From: Hyposmocoma kahamanoa
Taxonomy: Eukaryota > Arthropoda > Insecta > Lepidoptera > Cosmopterigidae
Assembly (NCBI RefSeq): GCF_003589595.1
Contig: NW_020653750.1
Location: forward strand, 5,959,688-6,023,687
Direction of reading: 5' to 3'
Length of the DNA: 64,000 bases
This document shows, in pieces, positions 11,651 through 22,584 of this stretch (its first letter is position 1; each line of letters starts with the position of its first letter). The translations under genes and the position numbers were made by a program. Under the pieces are notes generated by a model, which searched no databases, had not been told where the DNA came from, and saw nothing but the letters and a program-made list of their open reading frames with translations.

Positions 11651-13410
11651 GTTAGATGAAGACAAATAGTACTATCCAAAAGATGACCAAAAGTAGAGCG
11701 TTAAAAAGAAAAGGTACATATACCGACAGAAACACACTGAGAACATAACACGAGAGAAACGCATTGTTACCACTTACGAAGTGGACTTACGTGGCGAGTG
11801 CTGCTTGCTTCGTCTTGCGAGGAAATAAAGAAAATATGCTAAGCTCACTGCCAACTTACTAATTGGACCACAGGTACCTAAAAAATCAGAAGATTTCACA
11901 TAAATTGGCTACAGAAAAACTGTTTAGTTACCAAGAGAAAAAAACAGGAAAAGAAAATGTATGGAACATCAACATTACCAATAGTAAAATCAGTCTAGAT
12001 ATGACACAAATCTCTAACAAAAATTGTCGTGTTTCACAGTCACGGGAATCTAGATATAACTCGCATTTGCGGTTACAGTATCGTTCTTTGACGTCAAAAA
12101 TCCTGTTGGTTTGGCAAACTACACTTGCTCAAAGAATTGCAATAAACCGATTTTAGTTTAAACGCTGTTGATCGACATTTATATTGATACTGGACCAGTA
12201 ACCTAACAAGATTTATTTATTACTTGTTAATCTGAATCAAAGAAAAAGTAAATGCCTACGCCAGTTATTTTTGTGCGCTGAACAAAATGCCAAATACCTC
12301 GTTCTTTTATAAAAATGTAGAAAATAAAAGAGCCTTATCATCAAACTTATTCAATTTCTCAATGCTTTTGCTTTAACAATCGTTAATAAATCATTTAACT
12401 TCAAGCATCTTCGAAAAAATACTCGTACCCTTTTAAGTTTCTGCACTCTGAAAGTTGTCCCAATCGACCGAAATTTATTACGTTTTCGCAAGCTATACAA
12501 ACACACGTTATTTTTGGCGCAATACCCATGATTATATTTCTTGTACAAACATCAATAAGAAATATATATTTAATCAAGATATCGATTAACGTCGTCGGCT
12601 CAATAAGGAAAAATCAGAGCTCGTCTATATTGAAGCCGCCGGTTGTTTATTTATTCCAAACGAGTACCCCCGGAAATAAGTCGGATGGAGTCCCCATTCC
12701 GTTTTGTTCAAAGAATATCTCAGAGGCAGACACAACGTTTCTTCTTTGTCATTGCCTACTCGTATCAACATGTTGAAGAACAAAGAAGGACGAAGTATTT
12801 TTAGTTTAACACTCGGGTTAAATCAGTAAATAAATATCGTAAGAAGCTCCTGTAACAAAATATGAACACAAAGCTCTTTGAAGATAAAATCTCGACCCGC
12901 ATTAAGCTAACATGATAAATGAATGAAAAGATAATGTATTCCTGAACACATACCACAATTACTACCTTTTGTATAATAATCTGCCAGATAGCTATACCAA
13001 TTCATAATTTCATCTAAATTCCATAAATTCCAAGACCGGAACCCTGAAAGTGCGTTTTGAAAACCCTACCGGGACCCTCTATGTCTAGCACCACAGTGCT
13101 ATACTATACTAATTACAATCCTTTTATGTATCTGATTAACAGCGAAACCATCAATTTTATAATTCATATTGTGCACTTAACTATTATTTTTATGTCAATT
13201 TAACGAGAAAGACAACGAGGTGCTGGGCATGGATTAAATAACCTGAATCTAAATGTTTTAAGCGAATTGTTCGGTACATTCGAATAAATAGCCAGTGTAA
13301 CGCATGAACAAAACATATGAACATGCTTGCCTAGGAGATATTATCTACTATCTAGCAAATAAGGCTGCCTTTTGTCTTTTTTTTATTTTTTATATAATGC
13401 TAAGTGACCT
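11651..13410. other. Intergenic DNA, nothing recognised
   Basis: The longest ORF (11863-12156, plus) is Lys/Asn/Ser-rich without a domain. No repeat family used elsewhere in this annotation was seen. Confidence 0.45.
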
Positions 13411-13414
13411 GACG

Positions 13415-13690
13415 TAAAAGTCGTGTGCTTGGTGGTAAGTGACACGCGTGTCCATAACAGAGTTGCAGTGCCACTTAGAGCTTTAATTCGCAAAGATCTG
13501 AAGGACACTGCCACTGCGCCTGTCACCCTGAGTCATACGTTGACAAGTCCCATATGCCTGTAATTTCACCACCACCTTTCTCCTTCAAAACCGAAATGCA
13601 GTAATGTTCAGATTAATGCTTGGCAGCAGAAATAGGTAAAGTGGCAGTACTTCCCTGGACGAACTTATTCACAAGGAACTCTACTGCCGC
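13415..13690 (-). repeat. R1 repeat, nearly full length, minus orientation
   Basis: It runs from the CGTGTGCTTGGTGGTAAGTG end to GTACTTCCCTGGACGAACTT and CAAGGAACTCTACTGC. It explains the first part of the 85-codon ORF at 13620. Confidence 0.85.
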
Positions 13691-14162
13691 CCAACTACTG
13701 CTTTTAATTCACTTACTATCGTTCACGTCGACTGTCTTGTGTATAATAAATAATATTTGTATTGTTCGAGATACGTTATACACACGGTTTCATGTAAACA
13801 CAACTAATTCTTATTCCTCTTATATTCTATATCTTAACGAAGCAACACCTAAGTTATTGCTTTGCCTGTTGCATTAAACAAGTTTAACCCTTCTGATCAG
13901 CTACATAATCGTTGACCCAAATAACGTTGGCAAAGATTTGTGTTTGCCAAGCCGCGCGAGACCCTGGATTAAGACGGTAGCCGCCGGTACATTAAACACG
14001 CCAAGCGATCCAATTTTTAACTGTTGATGCTTCCCTTCACATCAAATACATGGTGTACAAACTAAATCAGGGTAATTGCTTATACAACCTCCTACTCACA
14101 AAATATAGCTTTTTATAGATGATAGTTTGTAGCCGATGTCTTCCGTGAATAATTTTATTAAT

Positions 14163-14400
14163 TTTGACAACCTCCGTGATCGAGTGGCTTGTTCACCGGT
14201 TATCATGGTGTCGCCATCTCTGAGGTCACGGATTCGATCACCGAGTTCCGAATCATGCTTGAGTGTGATGTTTATGGTATCGCCGCCGTCGTTGTTTCCA
14301 ATTTCCGTAACACAAATACTTTAGATACTTACTTTGGGATCAGATCAACATCACAGATGTTGACTAATATTTACATTTATATGTTTATATTATTTATTTA
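14163..14400 (+). mobile_element. tRNA-derived SINE (Bm1-like type)
   Basis: A tRNA-like head with an A box in CCTCCGTGATCGAGTGGCTT and a B box in GGATTCGATCACC is followed by the body GTGTGATGTTTATGGTATCG and ACTTTGGGATCAGATCA, ending in an ATTTATTTA tail. This arrangement is common in lepidopteran genomes. Confidence 0.8.
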
Positions 14401-14591
14401 AATTACAAAACACTGTTTTCACTAATTGGTTTTGCAGTGAATCCGATTCCACGTTAAGGCGGTTCTGATAGTGATAAGTTATAGTTGTTGAATTAGTTTT
14501 TTTTTCCGCAACTGATAGCAGATGATAACATTACTATTCAGAAAGGAAAAGTTTAATTAGTTCCGTCAAGTGAAATATGAATCGGACTTTT

Positions 14592-14701
14592 GGAAAATAA
14601 TCATCAACCCATTTATACGTCCTACTGCTGGGCACGAGTCTTCTTTCAGGCAAGGATTTAGGCTATTGTCCGCCACACTGGCCCAATGCGGATTAGGGAC
14701 T
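14592..14701 (+). repeat. Left part of a dispersed repeat (family F), interrupted
   Basis: It contains the CCTACTGCTGGGCAC motif and the GCCACACTGGCCCAATGCGG motif, familiar from a common lepidopteran repeat. It breaks off at 14701, and the expected continuation appears 1.26 kb downstream. Confidence 0.65.
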
Positions 14702-15112
14702 TCCATCGAGTATATAATCTGAAATAGAGACGAAATAACGATAATCCACCCCTACCAACTCATCAGTCAAATGGTACTGATATTACTTTTAAATATCAAC
14801 TCTCGTTTGCGCTGAAATCACAAATTAGAAAGCTGAAATAGTACAGCGCCAACTACTGACCTGTGTGTACATCTCCGTATATTCCAAAAATAATCTGTAT
14901 TTATTGTAATAAAGATAATAAGTATGGGGTTCTGTTCCATTCGGTGGTGTGGGAAAAACAGCAAAACATGGTGCCAGACCCGCGTGACAAAGGTATAAAA
15001 AAACGTTTATTGGGGATTAACGATTCGCTGTTTATGATAAGAACGCAGTACATATCCATATTGTTCACATGCATCCTAACTCACTTATACTTTTTTACCA
15101 TCTTGTTACTAG

Positions 15113-15323
15113 GGTAGTAGCAGCATGCAAGCTCCTAAACCTAGACTACGACGACGTGCGTCGACTTCGCTCCTTCCTTACCAAGCAAACAGCAACCTGC
15201 GCCGAAACACTCGCCAATCAGTGCATCAGTCACATTCTGCCACATGAAGCCTTACGCGTATTGCAACAAAGAACAGATCTCCGTGACACTGCATCACCAG
15301 CATCGGTTATGGAATTATTCTGA
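15113..15323 (+). CDS. Terminal-exon-like ORF of unknown function inside a transposon
   Basis: A pyrimidine-rich tract and acceptor (CTTGTTACTAG, ending at 15112) precede 69 codons ending in TGA. AATAAA follows at 15377-15382. The protein begins VVAACKLLNLDYDDVRRLRS, is mixed-charge with several Cys, and ends in SVMELF. It is not low complexity, and codon choice is richer in C and A than the surroundings. These are features of a genuine 3' exon, but no upstream exon was identified and I do not recognise the protein. Because the segment sits between transposon ends, it could be the transposon's own last exon, a captured host exon, or a real gene exon that was flanked by insertions. I see no evidence that decides between these. 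Confidence 0.45.
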
Positions 15324-15464
15324 AGTTTCGAAGGAGGAGGCGTGTAAAGTTCAACGGCGCTAAGAATGCGACTTTTAATAAACTGCATTTTGGTAGTCCA
15401 GACCTATAGGGATGACCTTATTTTACAGCAAAACCCCAATTAAGTAACTGTTTAACATCTCAAA

Positions 15465-15961
15465 CCATCAGTATATAACCAGAAATAGAGATGAAATAAG
15501 GACTATGCGATACAGCTCTTATAAATATCAACTTTCGTTTGCAATGAAATATAGACAGGCCAACTACTGACCTGTGTGTATGTCTCCGTATATTCCAAAA
15601 AATATTCGTATTTATTGTAACAAAGATAATATCTCTAACAATGCCATGCTGTTCTATTCGATGGTGTGGGAAAAACAGCAAAACATCTAATTACAAAACA
15701 AACGGAATCACATTTCATCGGTAATTAAATATTAAATATGTAATTTTTCAATTTTCGTCCATTATAGCAAAGCTCAAGTTAACTGGTCGATTTGAAGTGC
15801 AACAATTGACCACACCCGTCAATTGTTTCGAATTCGGGCTGGCCAATTGGAGCGCAGTTATCTCCGTCATGATAAGGCACAATAGTTTTTAAACAAATTA
15901 AATGACATTTCGTCTCTATTTCTGGTTATATACCTACTCGATGGTAACTTCAAACCTTTTC
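15465..15961. mobile_element. MITE-like unit with terminal inverted repeats
   Basis: Starts CCATCAGTATATAACCAG and ends CTGGTTATATACC...CTCGATGG. It is about 0.5 kb with no ORF. It is either a complete non-autonomous copy or the right part of the larger element above. Confidence 0.6.
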
Positions 15962-16145
15962 CGAGGGTTATGAATTTTTTTGACGTGCAGGTTCATCACG
16001 ATGTATTTCCTTCGCCGGAAAGCTCATGGTAAATTTCAAATTAAATTTCGCGCATAAAATCCGAGAAACTCAGAGGTGCGACACTTGATTCGAACTCACT
16101 GTGACTGCTTGGGAGGCGGTAGGTTAGACTATTAGGGTACCACGG
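15962..16145 (+). repeat. Right part of family F repeat
   Basis: It resumes with AACTTCAAACCTTTTCCGAG, then CAGGTTCATCACGATGTATT and a GAGGTGCGACACTTGATTCG stretch ending in a tRNA-like minus-strand motif. In other lepidopteran copies these parts directly follow the piece at 14592-14701. Confidence 0.6.
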
Positions 16146-16149
16146 CAAT

Positions 16150-16499
16150 GTTGTTTTTGGGGAACAAAAATCGTCAAAAATGATGAAAAATGATATAAAA
16201 GTAAAACATTCAAACTATAAAACGAACATTATCAAATATTTTTAAAAGTATAAGCTGGGTAGAGCGTTCAGATAAATAAATGTCCTTTTTCATTTTGGAA
16301 AATGGCATCAAAAGTCTTATTGACTTCGCTTTTATGTCGGGCAGGCAATCACTAAAATTCTCTTTGAGCGAGTCGTCTAGAAACGAATGCGAGTGCTACT
16401 GCAAAATGTAACACATTTCCATTGCCTTACGAGTTTTTAACTTTTCTTCTGTTTCAAAGTCAGACAAAGGCTTATAAATACAAATGCATCTTAGAGCTA
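16150..16499. other. Intergenic DNA, nothing recognised
   Basis: AT-rich, no motif noted. Confidence 0.5.
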
Positions 16500-16732
16500 T
16501 TACACACACGCGCGACTTTAAACAGCTATGCAAACGCGCGACTGCATCGATACAAACACGCGATTGCGTCGTTACATTTGGGAGGCTATTGCATCGCTGC
16601 AATCGCGCGTTTGTTTCGATGCAGTCGCGCGTTTGCATAGATGCAATCGCCTATAAGTCGCAAGTGTAGCGATGCAATCGCGCGTTTCATGAACTCGCGT
16701 TTGCATCACTGCTAAAAGTCGCTGTGTGTTTA
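16500..16732. mobile_element. Palindrome-rich MITE with GCATCGATGC-type internal repeats
   Basis: The ends are inverted repeats: TTACACACACGCGCGACTTT at the left; the right end reverse-complemented gives GTAAACACACAGCGACTTTT. Inside, short units such as GCAATCGCGCGTTTG and CTGCATCGATA recur on both strands. A second copy occupies 62581-62829. The overlapping ORFs on both strands here (16396-16847) are by-products of the palindromic repeats. Confidence 0.75.
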
Positions 16733-16734
16733 CC

Positions 16735-17100
16735 ACCACAACCACATTTAGGCACACGACCGACACAAAAAAGAATACGTCAAAAACTGACAGAAAATAC
16801 AGAAATCGAATATACCCATGCTCATATTGACTAAACGATTTAGCCATTAAAAGATTGGTTCTACAGCGACTCTATAGGTATGGTCGCTAACCATAAAGAA
16901 AGTTTCATGTTAATATTACATTAAAGCTGTAACCCTGAAAGCTATTTGGGCCTTTTGAAGGCGATAGTAAATAGGCATTATTTTGGTATGCTTGCTCCAT
17001 CGACAACCTTATCGTCACATTCCATTAGATGAGATGAAGGTCAATTGCGCACTTATTTTTATTAAAAAGGAAAGACTCAACAATAAGAGGATTATGTAAA
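16735..17100. other. Intergenic DNA, nothing recognised
   Basis: No repeat or gene recognised. Confidence 0.45.
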
Positions 17101-17152
17101 AAGCTCGGAACGTTGGTTTGTTTGAAAATACAAATATACACGTTGAAGATAC
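17101..17152 (+). repeat. Fragment of palindromic MITE P1
   Basis: Contains AACGTTGGTTTGTTTGAAAA and the CAAATATACAC arm motif of the P1 family, which is best seen at 44178-44370. Confidence 0.6.
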
Positions 17153-17159
17153 GAAATAA

Positions 17160-17455
17160 ATAACTTTTTTTTTTAAAAAACCCTCCTTAACAGTTCGTGG
17201 AATTACATCTATTTGCCAAGTTTTATTGAAATCGGTTACCGGAAAGTGCGCGTAGCCGAATTCATACCCTAGTTTGTGGATGTTTTTCTTTCAAATTTAA
17301 ATGGGACTAAGACTGAGGTACCCTCTTTCCAACAAAAAGGAATCATCAAACTCGGTTCACAAATGCCGGAGTAATCGCGTAACATACCTATAAAAAAATG
17401 CATTCGAATTGAGAACCTCCTCCTTTCTTAAAGTCGGTTAGAAATAATTTAATTT
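17160..17455 (-). repeat. GACTTC/GGAGGAGG dispersed repeat, minus copy
   Basis: Minus strand: CCGACTTTAAGAAAGGAGGA, then GTTCTCAATTCGAATGCA, then a CGAGTTTGATGATTCC and GGTACCTCAGTCTTAG segment. The same family lies on the plus strand at 20735-21145 and 29396-29670. This repeat is abundant in Lepidoptera; its class was not determined. Confidence 0.7.
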
Positions 17456-17469
17456 CTAATATATAGCAG

Positions 17470-18370
17470 TAGCAAAGTCAAAGTCAAAGAATCATTTATT
17501 CCATAGGTAAAATAAGTTTACTCGAAAACGTCATGTCACATTTAAGCTACAGCTCGTTTACTACGCTGACCACCCTGAGAAGAACGAGCAAGAAACTCTA
17601 GGGATTGCTCTTTTCAAATAAACTTAAATGCTACGGAATATACTTTGAATTAACTTTGTCTGGAATCTAGAGCCATGTCGTCTTTCCATACATCTTTATC
17701 TAACACCTAGTCTTCAATTTTGTAATATAAGCCATATTACAATCTCTCAATATAATCAATCAATATATTTTAATGTAGTTTTTAAACTTAGGAAACGATA
17801 ATCTTAAAACATGCTCCGGAATCTTATTGTAAAAATGTATACAGTTCCCCATAAAAGCGTCGTTCACCTTGGTTAAAGGAAATCGTGGTACTTACGTGGG
17901 ACTTAGCTCTAAGGTTAATATTATGAATATCTTCTTTCTTATTAAAATTATGTATATTTTTAAGGGCATATAAAATATTTGAGTTAATGTACTGTGATGT
18001 CACAGTCATGATACCAGTCTCATTACACTTTTCTCTGAGAGAAACCCGAGTACCTAAACGGTACAAAGAACGAATACCTCGTTTTTGCAATACAAATATG
18101 GTTTGAATGTTCGCCAGTTCACCCCACGTGAGAATCCCGTAGGACATTATACTATGGAAGTAACTAAAGTAAACTAGTTTAGCAGTACTAAACATCGGTA
18201 AGCTCACGTATTCTGCGGACTGCGCATGCAGGGAGCTTAATCTGTTGGCCAGTGAAGATACATGTGGATGCATTTAAGTTTACTATCTAAAGTCATTCCC
18301 AAGAAGACTGCTTTATTAACAAGGCCGGACTTTTCTCCGTTTAATTTTATGCTTGGACCTAAGAACGTAA
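17470..18370 (-). pseudogene. 5'-truncated Jockey-type LINE, second subfamily
   Basis: The minus frame 18273-17824 encodes the RT C-terminal region: a YFSYFHSIMSYGILTW stretch, IFVLQKRGIRSLYRLG, then VSLREK. The 3' end is marked by a CAAAGTCAAAGTCAAAG direct repeat at 17474-17490, which is typical of the short tandem tails of these elements. The 3' UTR (17510-17820) aligns with 52540-52790, so this copy and the outer LINE in globin intron 1 belong to one subfamily, distinct from the 8-kb and 41-kb copies. Confidence 0.8.
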
Positions 18371-18729
18371 GGAACGTAACGAAAACCTAGGAACGCTATA
18401 ATTCATACCCTTATAACAAAACCACATCTGATAATACGTCAAAAGTTCTCTTATCACATAAAATCCATAAAAATAATACGAAGTACATGAAACAAATTAT
18501 GTAGTATATGACATTTTTTAACTCATCCTTTAAGAAAGCGTTACTAACAATCTCAGGTTTTCATATTGAAGTACAAATTGCCATATCATACACTTAGAAT
18601 GTTGTACCTTGCTTTGGCAGACTCAATAATTGATTACGGGCTTACTAGCTAAAATAAATTGCAACTTATCATAAATAAGACAACTGTAGCAGATAAAATA
18701 AAAAGTAAAATAAAGTAACGATCTTTTTC

Positions 18730-19122
18730 TTTTTAACCCAATAATAAAATTCATTTAAGGGACAATGTATACTATAACAAGATTCCAGTTGATATACAAA
18801 ATTTGCCAGTCACGAGGTTTAAAACTATAGTGATACAAAAACTTTATACTAAAGGCTATTTTACAACTTCAGCGTACTCGGATGACAAAAATCTGTGGTA
18901 GTAACCCGTTTAGCTCTTGGAGGTGTCTCGTTTGAAAAAAAATATATAGTAAATGTTGATTGTGTACAAATGTTTATTAAGCGCAACCGCTAGAGTTTCT
19001 TGCTCATTCTTCTCAGGCGAATCTGCCTTACGAATGAACGGTGGAGTTTAGCCAATAATGCGACGATTTCAAGTGTAATAATGCTTACCTATGAAATTAA
19101 GATTATTTTATTTTTTATTTTG
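18730..19122 (+). pseudogene. Jockey-type LINE, 3' end only, plus strand
   Basis: The frame to the stop at 18901 reads [19 protein letters not shown] and ends DDKNLW, almost the same as the C-terminus of the 41-kb copy. It is followed by the same 3' UTR (CTAGAGTTTCTTGCTCATTC) and the TTTATTTTTTATTTTGAA tail. Confidence 0.8.
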
Positions 19123-19181
19123 AACCACTGTAAAGTGATGTCGGTCTTTAAAAAATATTATGTCAATAATATTGGATCAAT

Positions 19182-19382
19182 TTGAAAATATCGTTTTTTT
19201 TAACAAAAACAGACACACCAACTCGATTACGTACCCTTACTTACCTACCTGCGTATTATGTGCCTAGAATCATTAATGCATACGGTATGAGAAGCACAAA
19301 GTCCATACTGCCTGACATTCTAAACTTAATACCTGTACAGTTGCATAAAGATATTATGTTTACGATTGCAAACAAGTTTTAA
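19182..19382 (+). pseudogene. C-terminal scrap of a non-LTR reverse transcriptase
   Basis: The end of this 66-codon frame (YYVPRIINAYGMRSTKSILP and on to a short tail) resembles the closing PRI..YG.RS...P segment common at the end of LINE ORF2 proteins. No RT core is present, and the element type is not assigned. Confidence 0.45.
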
Positions 19383-19534
19383 AAAAGTGCGATGCATTCT
19401 ACTTTCGTATAAACCCTTTAAAGGATTTTTGAAAGTAGTTTTAATATAAATATTGAGTTTTGAATAATAAATTTTAAAATAAAGTTTGAAAGTTCACGAC
19501 TAATTTTGTTTGTAAAATTATTAATACAAAGATC

Positions 19535-19640
19535 GGAAAATTTCTTCGATCCGACTGGGTTCGAACCAACATCTTTCAGTAAACCGTGCCAGACGTTTTG
19601 CCAACTAAGCCCCGGAACGAATTAGCGGACCTTATGATTT
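19535..19640 (-). mobile_element. tRNA-derived SINE (family B), minus copy
   Basis: Minus strand: GGGGCTTAGTTGGCAAAACG (A box region) and GTTGGTTCGAACCCAGTCGG (B box region), then GAAGAAATTTTCCGATCTTTG and ATTAATAATTT. The anticodon-loop part is not tRNA-like enough to be a gene. Confidence 0.7.
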
Positions 19641-20250
19641 TTTCTATGTAATAATAATAATAATAATAACGCACACGTGTCCAGTCGGAGTTAAACGTGA
19701 ATGTATAACTCTGACCGGAAATAAAAATCGTAACTAGCTCAGTCATATTGGTGAGCGATGATCAATCGCAATCCATTGCATATTCAATACCCCTTTTCAG
19801 TCAAAGCGCTTGCATGGGGGAATATTTTTGTAAGAGCTCGTTGCATTGATTGGTAAAGTCGTATGTATCTACATCAAATCGTATCTATATTAATCGAAAG
19901 CACTATACTAAAGTAATTATAATACTTTAAACGATAAATTACGTCAGCAACATTCGCAGTACATGGCGTGTTTTTTAGAATATTTAAAAAATTTTCTTGG
20001 CAACAGGGTGATGTAAAAGTGATATGGATATTCTGTTATTTGCAATCGTGCCACCAATGTACTCGTAGTACGTAATGGACAATCTGCTCGTTATGAAATC
20101 CATACTGCCTAATTTTTGCGAAAAAAAAATCTGTGAACTACATTACATTTGTGCCAACTTCCGTGTATTTTATTTTGTAAATATTAAATATTACATATGT
20201 ATGCATAGTTAAAAGCACATGTAACGCGTTAACGCATTGCATCCTATTGG
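19641..20250. other. Intergenic DNA with short AAT microsatellite
   Basis: (TAA)n lies at 19649-19668. Nothing else was recognised. Confidence 0.5.
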
Positions 20251-20255
20251 CATTC

Positions 20256-20429
20256 GTTCCGAATCCGAGACTACACAAATCTAAAAATCTCGGACCCACT
20301 TCGGGTGTCGCTTGTGCACTAAGTCCAATTCTAATCCGAGAAAATACAAATATTGCTTGTAGGCCTAGAGGTAAAATGACACTTTGGACACCTGTGACAT
20401 CTCGGACCGTCATTTTCTCGGATTCAGAA
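20256..20429. mobile_element. Short TIR MITE
   Basis: Ends TTCCGAATCCGAGA (left) and TCTCGGATTCAGAA (right), inverted with one mismatch. CTCGGA/TCCGAG units also recur internally. It explains the opposing ORFs over 20138-20507. Confidence 0.65.
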
Positions 20430-20432
20430 CTG

Positions 20433-20630
20433 GGGATCTACTCTCGATCTCCGTCTGACATCCGTCCGAAACAATTACTGCCAAATAAGCAATACTTGAC
20501 CAAATGAAAAGACGCGTTATGCGAATGAAGCTTCATACTTGACACTTGTCTTTTAATTTTGTCGAATATTACTTATTTGACAGTAATTGTTTCGGACGGA
20601 TTTCGGGCGGAGATCGAGAGTAGACCCCCT
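20433..20630. mobile_element. Hairpin MITE with about 45-bp arms
   Basis: The left arm starts at 20436 with GGGGATCTACTCTCGATCTC and continues through CCGTCCGAAACAATTACTG. The right arm is its near-perfect reverse complement, ending GATCGAGAGTAGACCCC at 20627. It is adjacent to the previous MITE. A partial second copy lies at 21295-21420 and an arm fragment near 22083-22130. Confidence 0.8.
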
Positions 20631-20734
20631 GATACGTATCGGACATAGTGTGCTAACGTATTAAGCTTAAATTTTGGATTGGAGCATTGGTTGAACAGCA
20701 AAACGTTGTTACATTTGGCCTTGTACGACCCAGT

Positions 20735-21145
20735 TTTTAACAGATTTCAAAAAAAAGAGGAGGCTCTCAATTCGACGGTGTTTTTTTTGTATATGTGTTA
20801 CGCGATAACTCCAGTATTTGTGAACCGATTTTCATGATTCTTTTTTGTTGGAAAGGGGGTCCCATTACATTTTGAAGAAAATCATTCACCTCTAAGGGGG
20901 CTGTTCACGCATGAAGATTCATTTTTATAAATAGCGCCTAAATTTTACTTTAGAAGCAATTATTTTAATGGTTGATTTTACTATTCTCCAATTCAAGGCG
21001 TTTTTCTCTCTCAATATACTTTGAGTAGTGAGAACCGATTTTTATTATCTCCTGTATCAAGTCCTGTACAGTGACGAACTAGGGGATATTTCAATAAAGC
21101 TTAGCAAATAGACGTAATTCCACGTACTTTTGAAATCGGTTTTTT
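20735..21145 (+). repeat. GACTTC/GGAGGAGG dispersed repeat, plus copy
   Basis: Contains CAAAAAAAAGAGGAGGCTCT, CAATTCGACGGTG, GTGAACCGATTTTCATGATT and GGGTCCCATTACATTTTGAA. Confidence 0.7.
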
Positions 21146-21294
21146 TAGTACTCTGTACTGAGATTATTATGAAACGAATTTATTAAAAACAATTGTTGGT
21201 TAGAACGAGTGAAAAAGTCTAATATAGCTAGCTTTATGTTCATGCCACAGGCAAATCCACGCCGCCTCGGGCCTGACCTTGTACTCTCTCGTTC

Positions 21295-21420
21295 TTCGTG
21301 CAACATTTGTCCGAAACAATGACTGTCAAATAAGTAATACACGACCAAATTAAAAAACGCATGAAGCGAATGAAGCTTCATACTTGATACTGTCTTTTAA
21401 TTTGGTCGAGTATTACATAT
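21295..21420. mobile_element. Truncated copy of the 20.4-kb hairpin MITE
   Basis: Shares TCCGAAACAATGACTGTCAA, the GAATGAAGCTTCATACTTGA centre and TTTAATTTGGTCGAGTATTA with the copy at 20433-20630. The right arm is cut off where an R1 repeat begins. Confidence 0.7.
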
Positions 21421-21422
21421 AA

Positions 21423-21722
21423 GTAGCAGTAGAGCTCCTTGTGAAAGAGTTCGTCCAGGGAACTACTACCACTTTACCTATTTCTGCCGCCAAGCAGTAA
21501 TGCCAGCATTACTGCGTTCCGCTTTTGAAGGGTAGGGGTGCAAGTGAAATTATAGGCACATGGAACTGGTGAACTTAAATCTCAGTATGACGGGCGCAGT
21601 GGCAGTGCCCCTCAGGTCTTTGCAATATAAAGCTTTGAGTGACACTGCAACTGTTACGGACAGGCGTGTAGCTTATGATCAGGCGCACGACTTGTCCGTC
21701 CCTTCACTTGATATTGTATAAT
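21423..21722 (+). repeat. R1 repeat, full length
   Basis: One of the best copies: 5' TAGCAGTAGAGCTCCTTGTG, then GTTCGTCCAGGGAACTACTA, then the ATAGGCACATGGAACTGGTG middle, and 3' GACTTGTCCGTCCCTTCACT. It directly follows the truncated hairpin MITE. Confidence 0.9.
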
Positions 21723-21929
21723 AATTGTAACTTTTTCATTGAAAAAACGTCCTCAAAAGTTTGTTTTATTTCCATGAGATCCCTTTACCTGATTCTGACT
21801 TCTTGGTGACAATGGGACGGATTTCTTTTCTGGTTGTCATCGTGACGGTGATTTGTTGATTACATGTATTGTGTCAAGTGAAAAGTCGACTTTTATTTGC
21901 GGAAAATAATTAGTAATTGGCGTTTCGTG

Positions 21930-22330
21930 GGAGGTACCGGCCTTGCTAATGGCGTCGTTGCACCCAATGTAGTTGGTAGGGGCAGTCCAGACTGTTGGCA
22001 ACAACGTCTAGGATGCCATTAGCGCTGCCGCGCATACGCATCATCAATGACGCAGCCTTTTTTTTAAGTCGGTTAAAAAAATTACAGTATTTGTTTCGGA
22101 CTGCCGTTGAACGGAGAACGAGAGTAGACCGCCAGCACCCGTGATGGCTAAGTTTCGGGCATGTGGCGCGAGTTCTACGCTGCTTTGAGCTGCTATGCTC
22201 TCGTGTCACGCCTGGCAGGACCTTACAACCGAGTCCGTACCGGCACGAGCTGCACTCTTCTGTGAGATCACGGGCCGTGGGAAGCTACCTTTTTAATGAC
22301 GTACCCCAATAGTTCCAACTAAGCTGACTA
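21930..22330. other. GC-richer block of unknown origin
   Basis: The minus ORF 21946-22209 (87 codons) is Arg/Ser-rich. A hairpin-MITE arm fragment sits at 22083-22130 and a GACTTC-type repeat end at 22062-22080. It is probably a mosaic of repeat remnants. Confidence 0.4.
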
Positions 22331-22584
22331 GATAACGCCTACTACCAGTGATGAATGTTTCTCAGTTCTCGGATCACAATTGTTATATTAATTTGTTATA
22401 AACTACTTTCGATGTCTTAAGCCCAGTCTTATTCTAGCAAAAAGTAAGCTTTTATTTTCCACAAGAGTAACATTTCTTCACCTGTTTGGATTGAACTTCT
22501 AAACGGCTTGCTTTTGCTATTTCTACTAACATATTATAATGTGAATTTTACACTTGTTTGTTACTGTATGGTTTTAATGTAATT

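Larger units (their letters stand above)
14702..15961. mobile_element. TIR transposon insertion carrying an ORF
   Basis: The left end reads CCATCGAGTATATAATCTG and then AAATAGAGACGAAAT. The right end, reverse-complemented, reads CCATCGAGTAGGTATATAAC and then CAGAAATAGAGACGAAAT. The two halves of the family F repeat lie immediately outside, with ACTTC on both sides, so the 1.26-kb segment is a later insertion. A third copy of the end sequence starts at 15465 in the same orientation as the left end; about 230 bp after each left end are similar (14714-14970 and 15471-15695). Between them is a 500-bp unique segment with the ORF at 15113-15323. Superfamily is unresolved. Confidence 0.6.

Noticed and set aside
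16396..16847. Opposing ORFs that look like a repetitive Arg/Ala/Thr/Cys protein
   Set aside because: Explained by a palindromic MITE; the same pattern recurs at 62531-62912.
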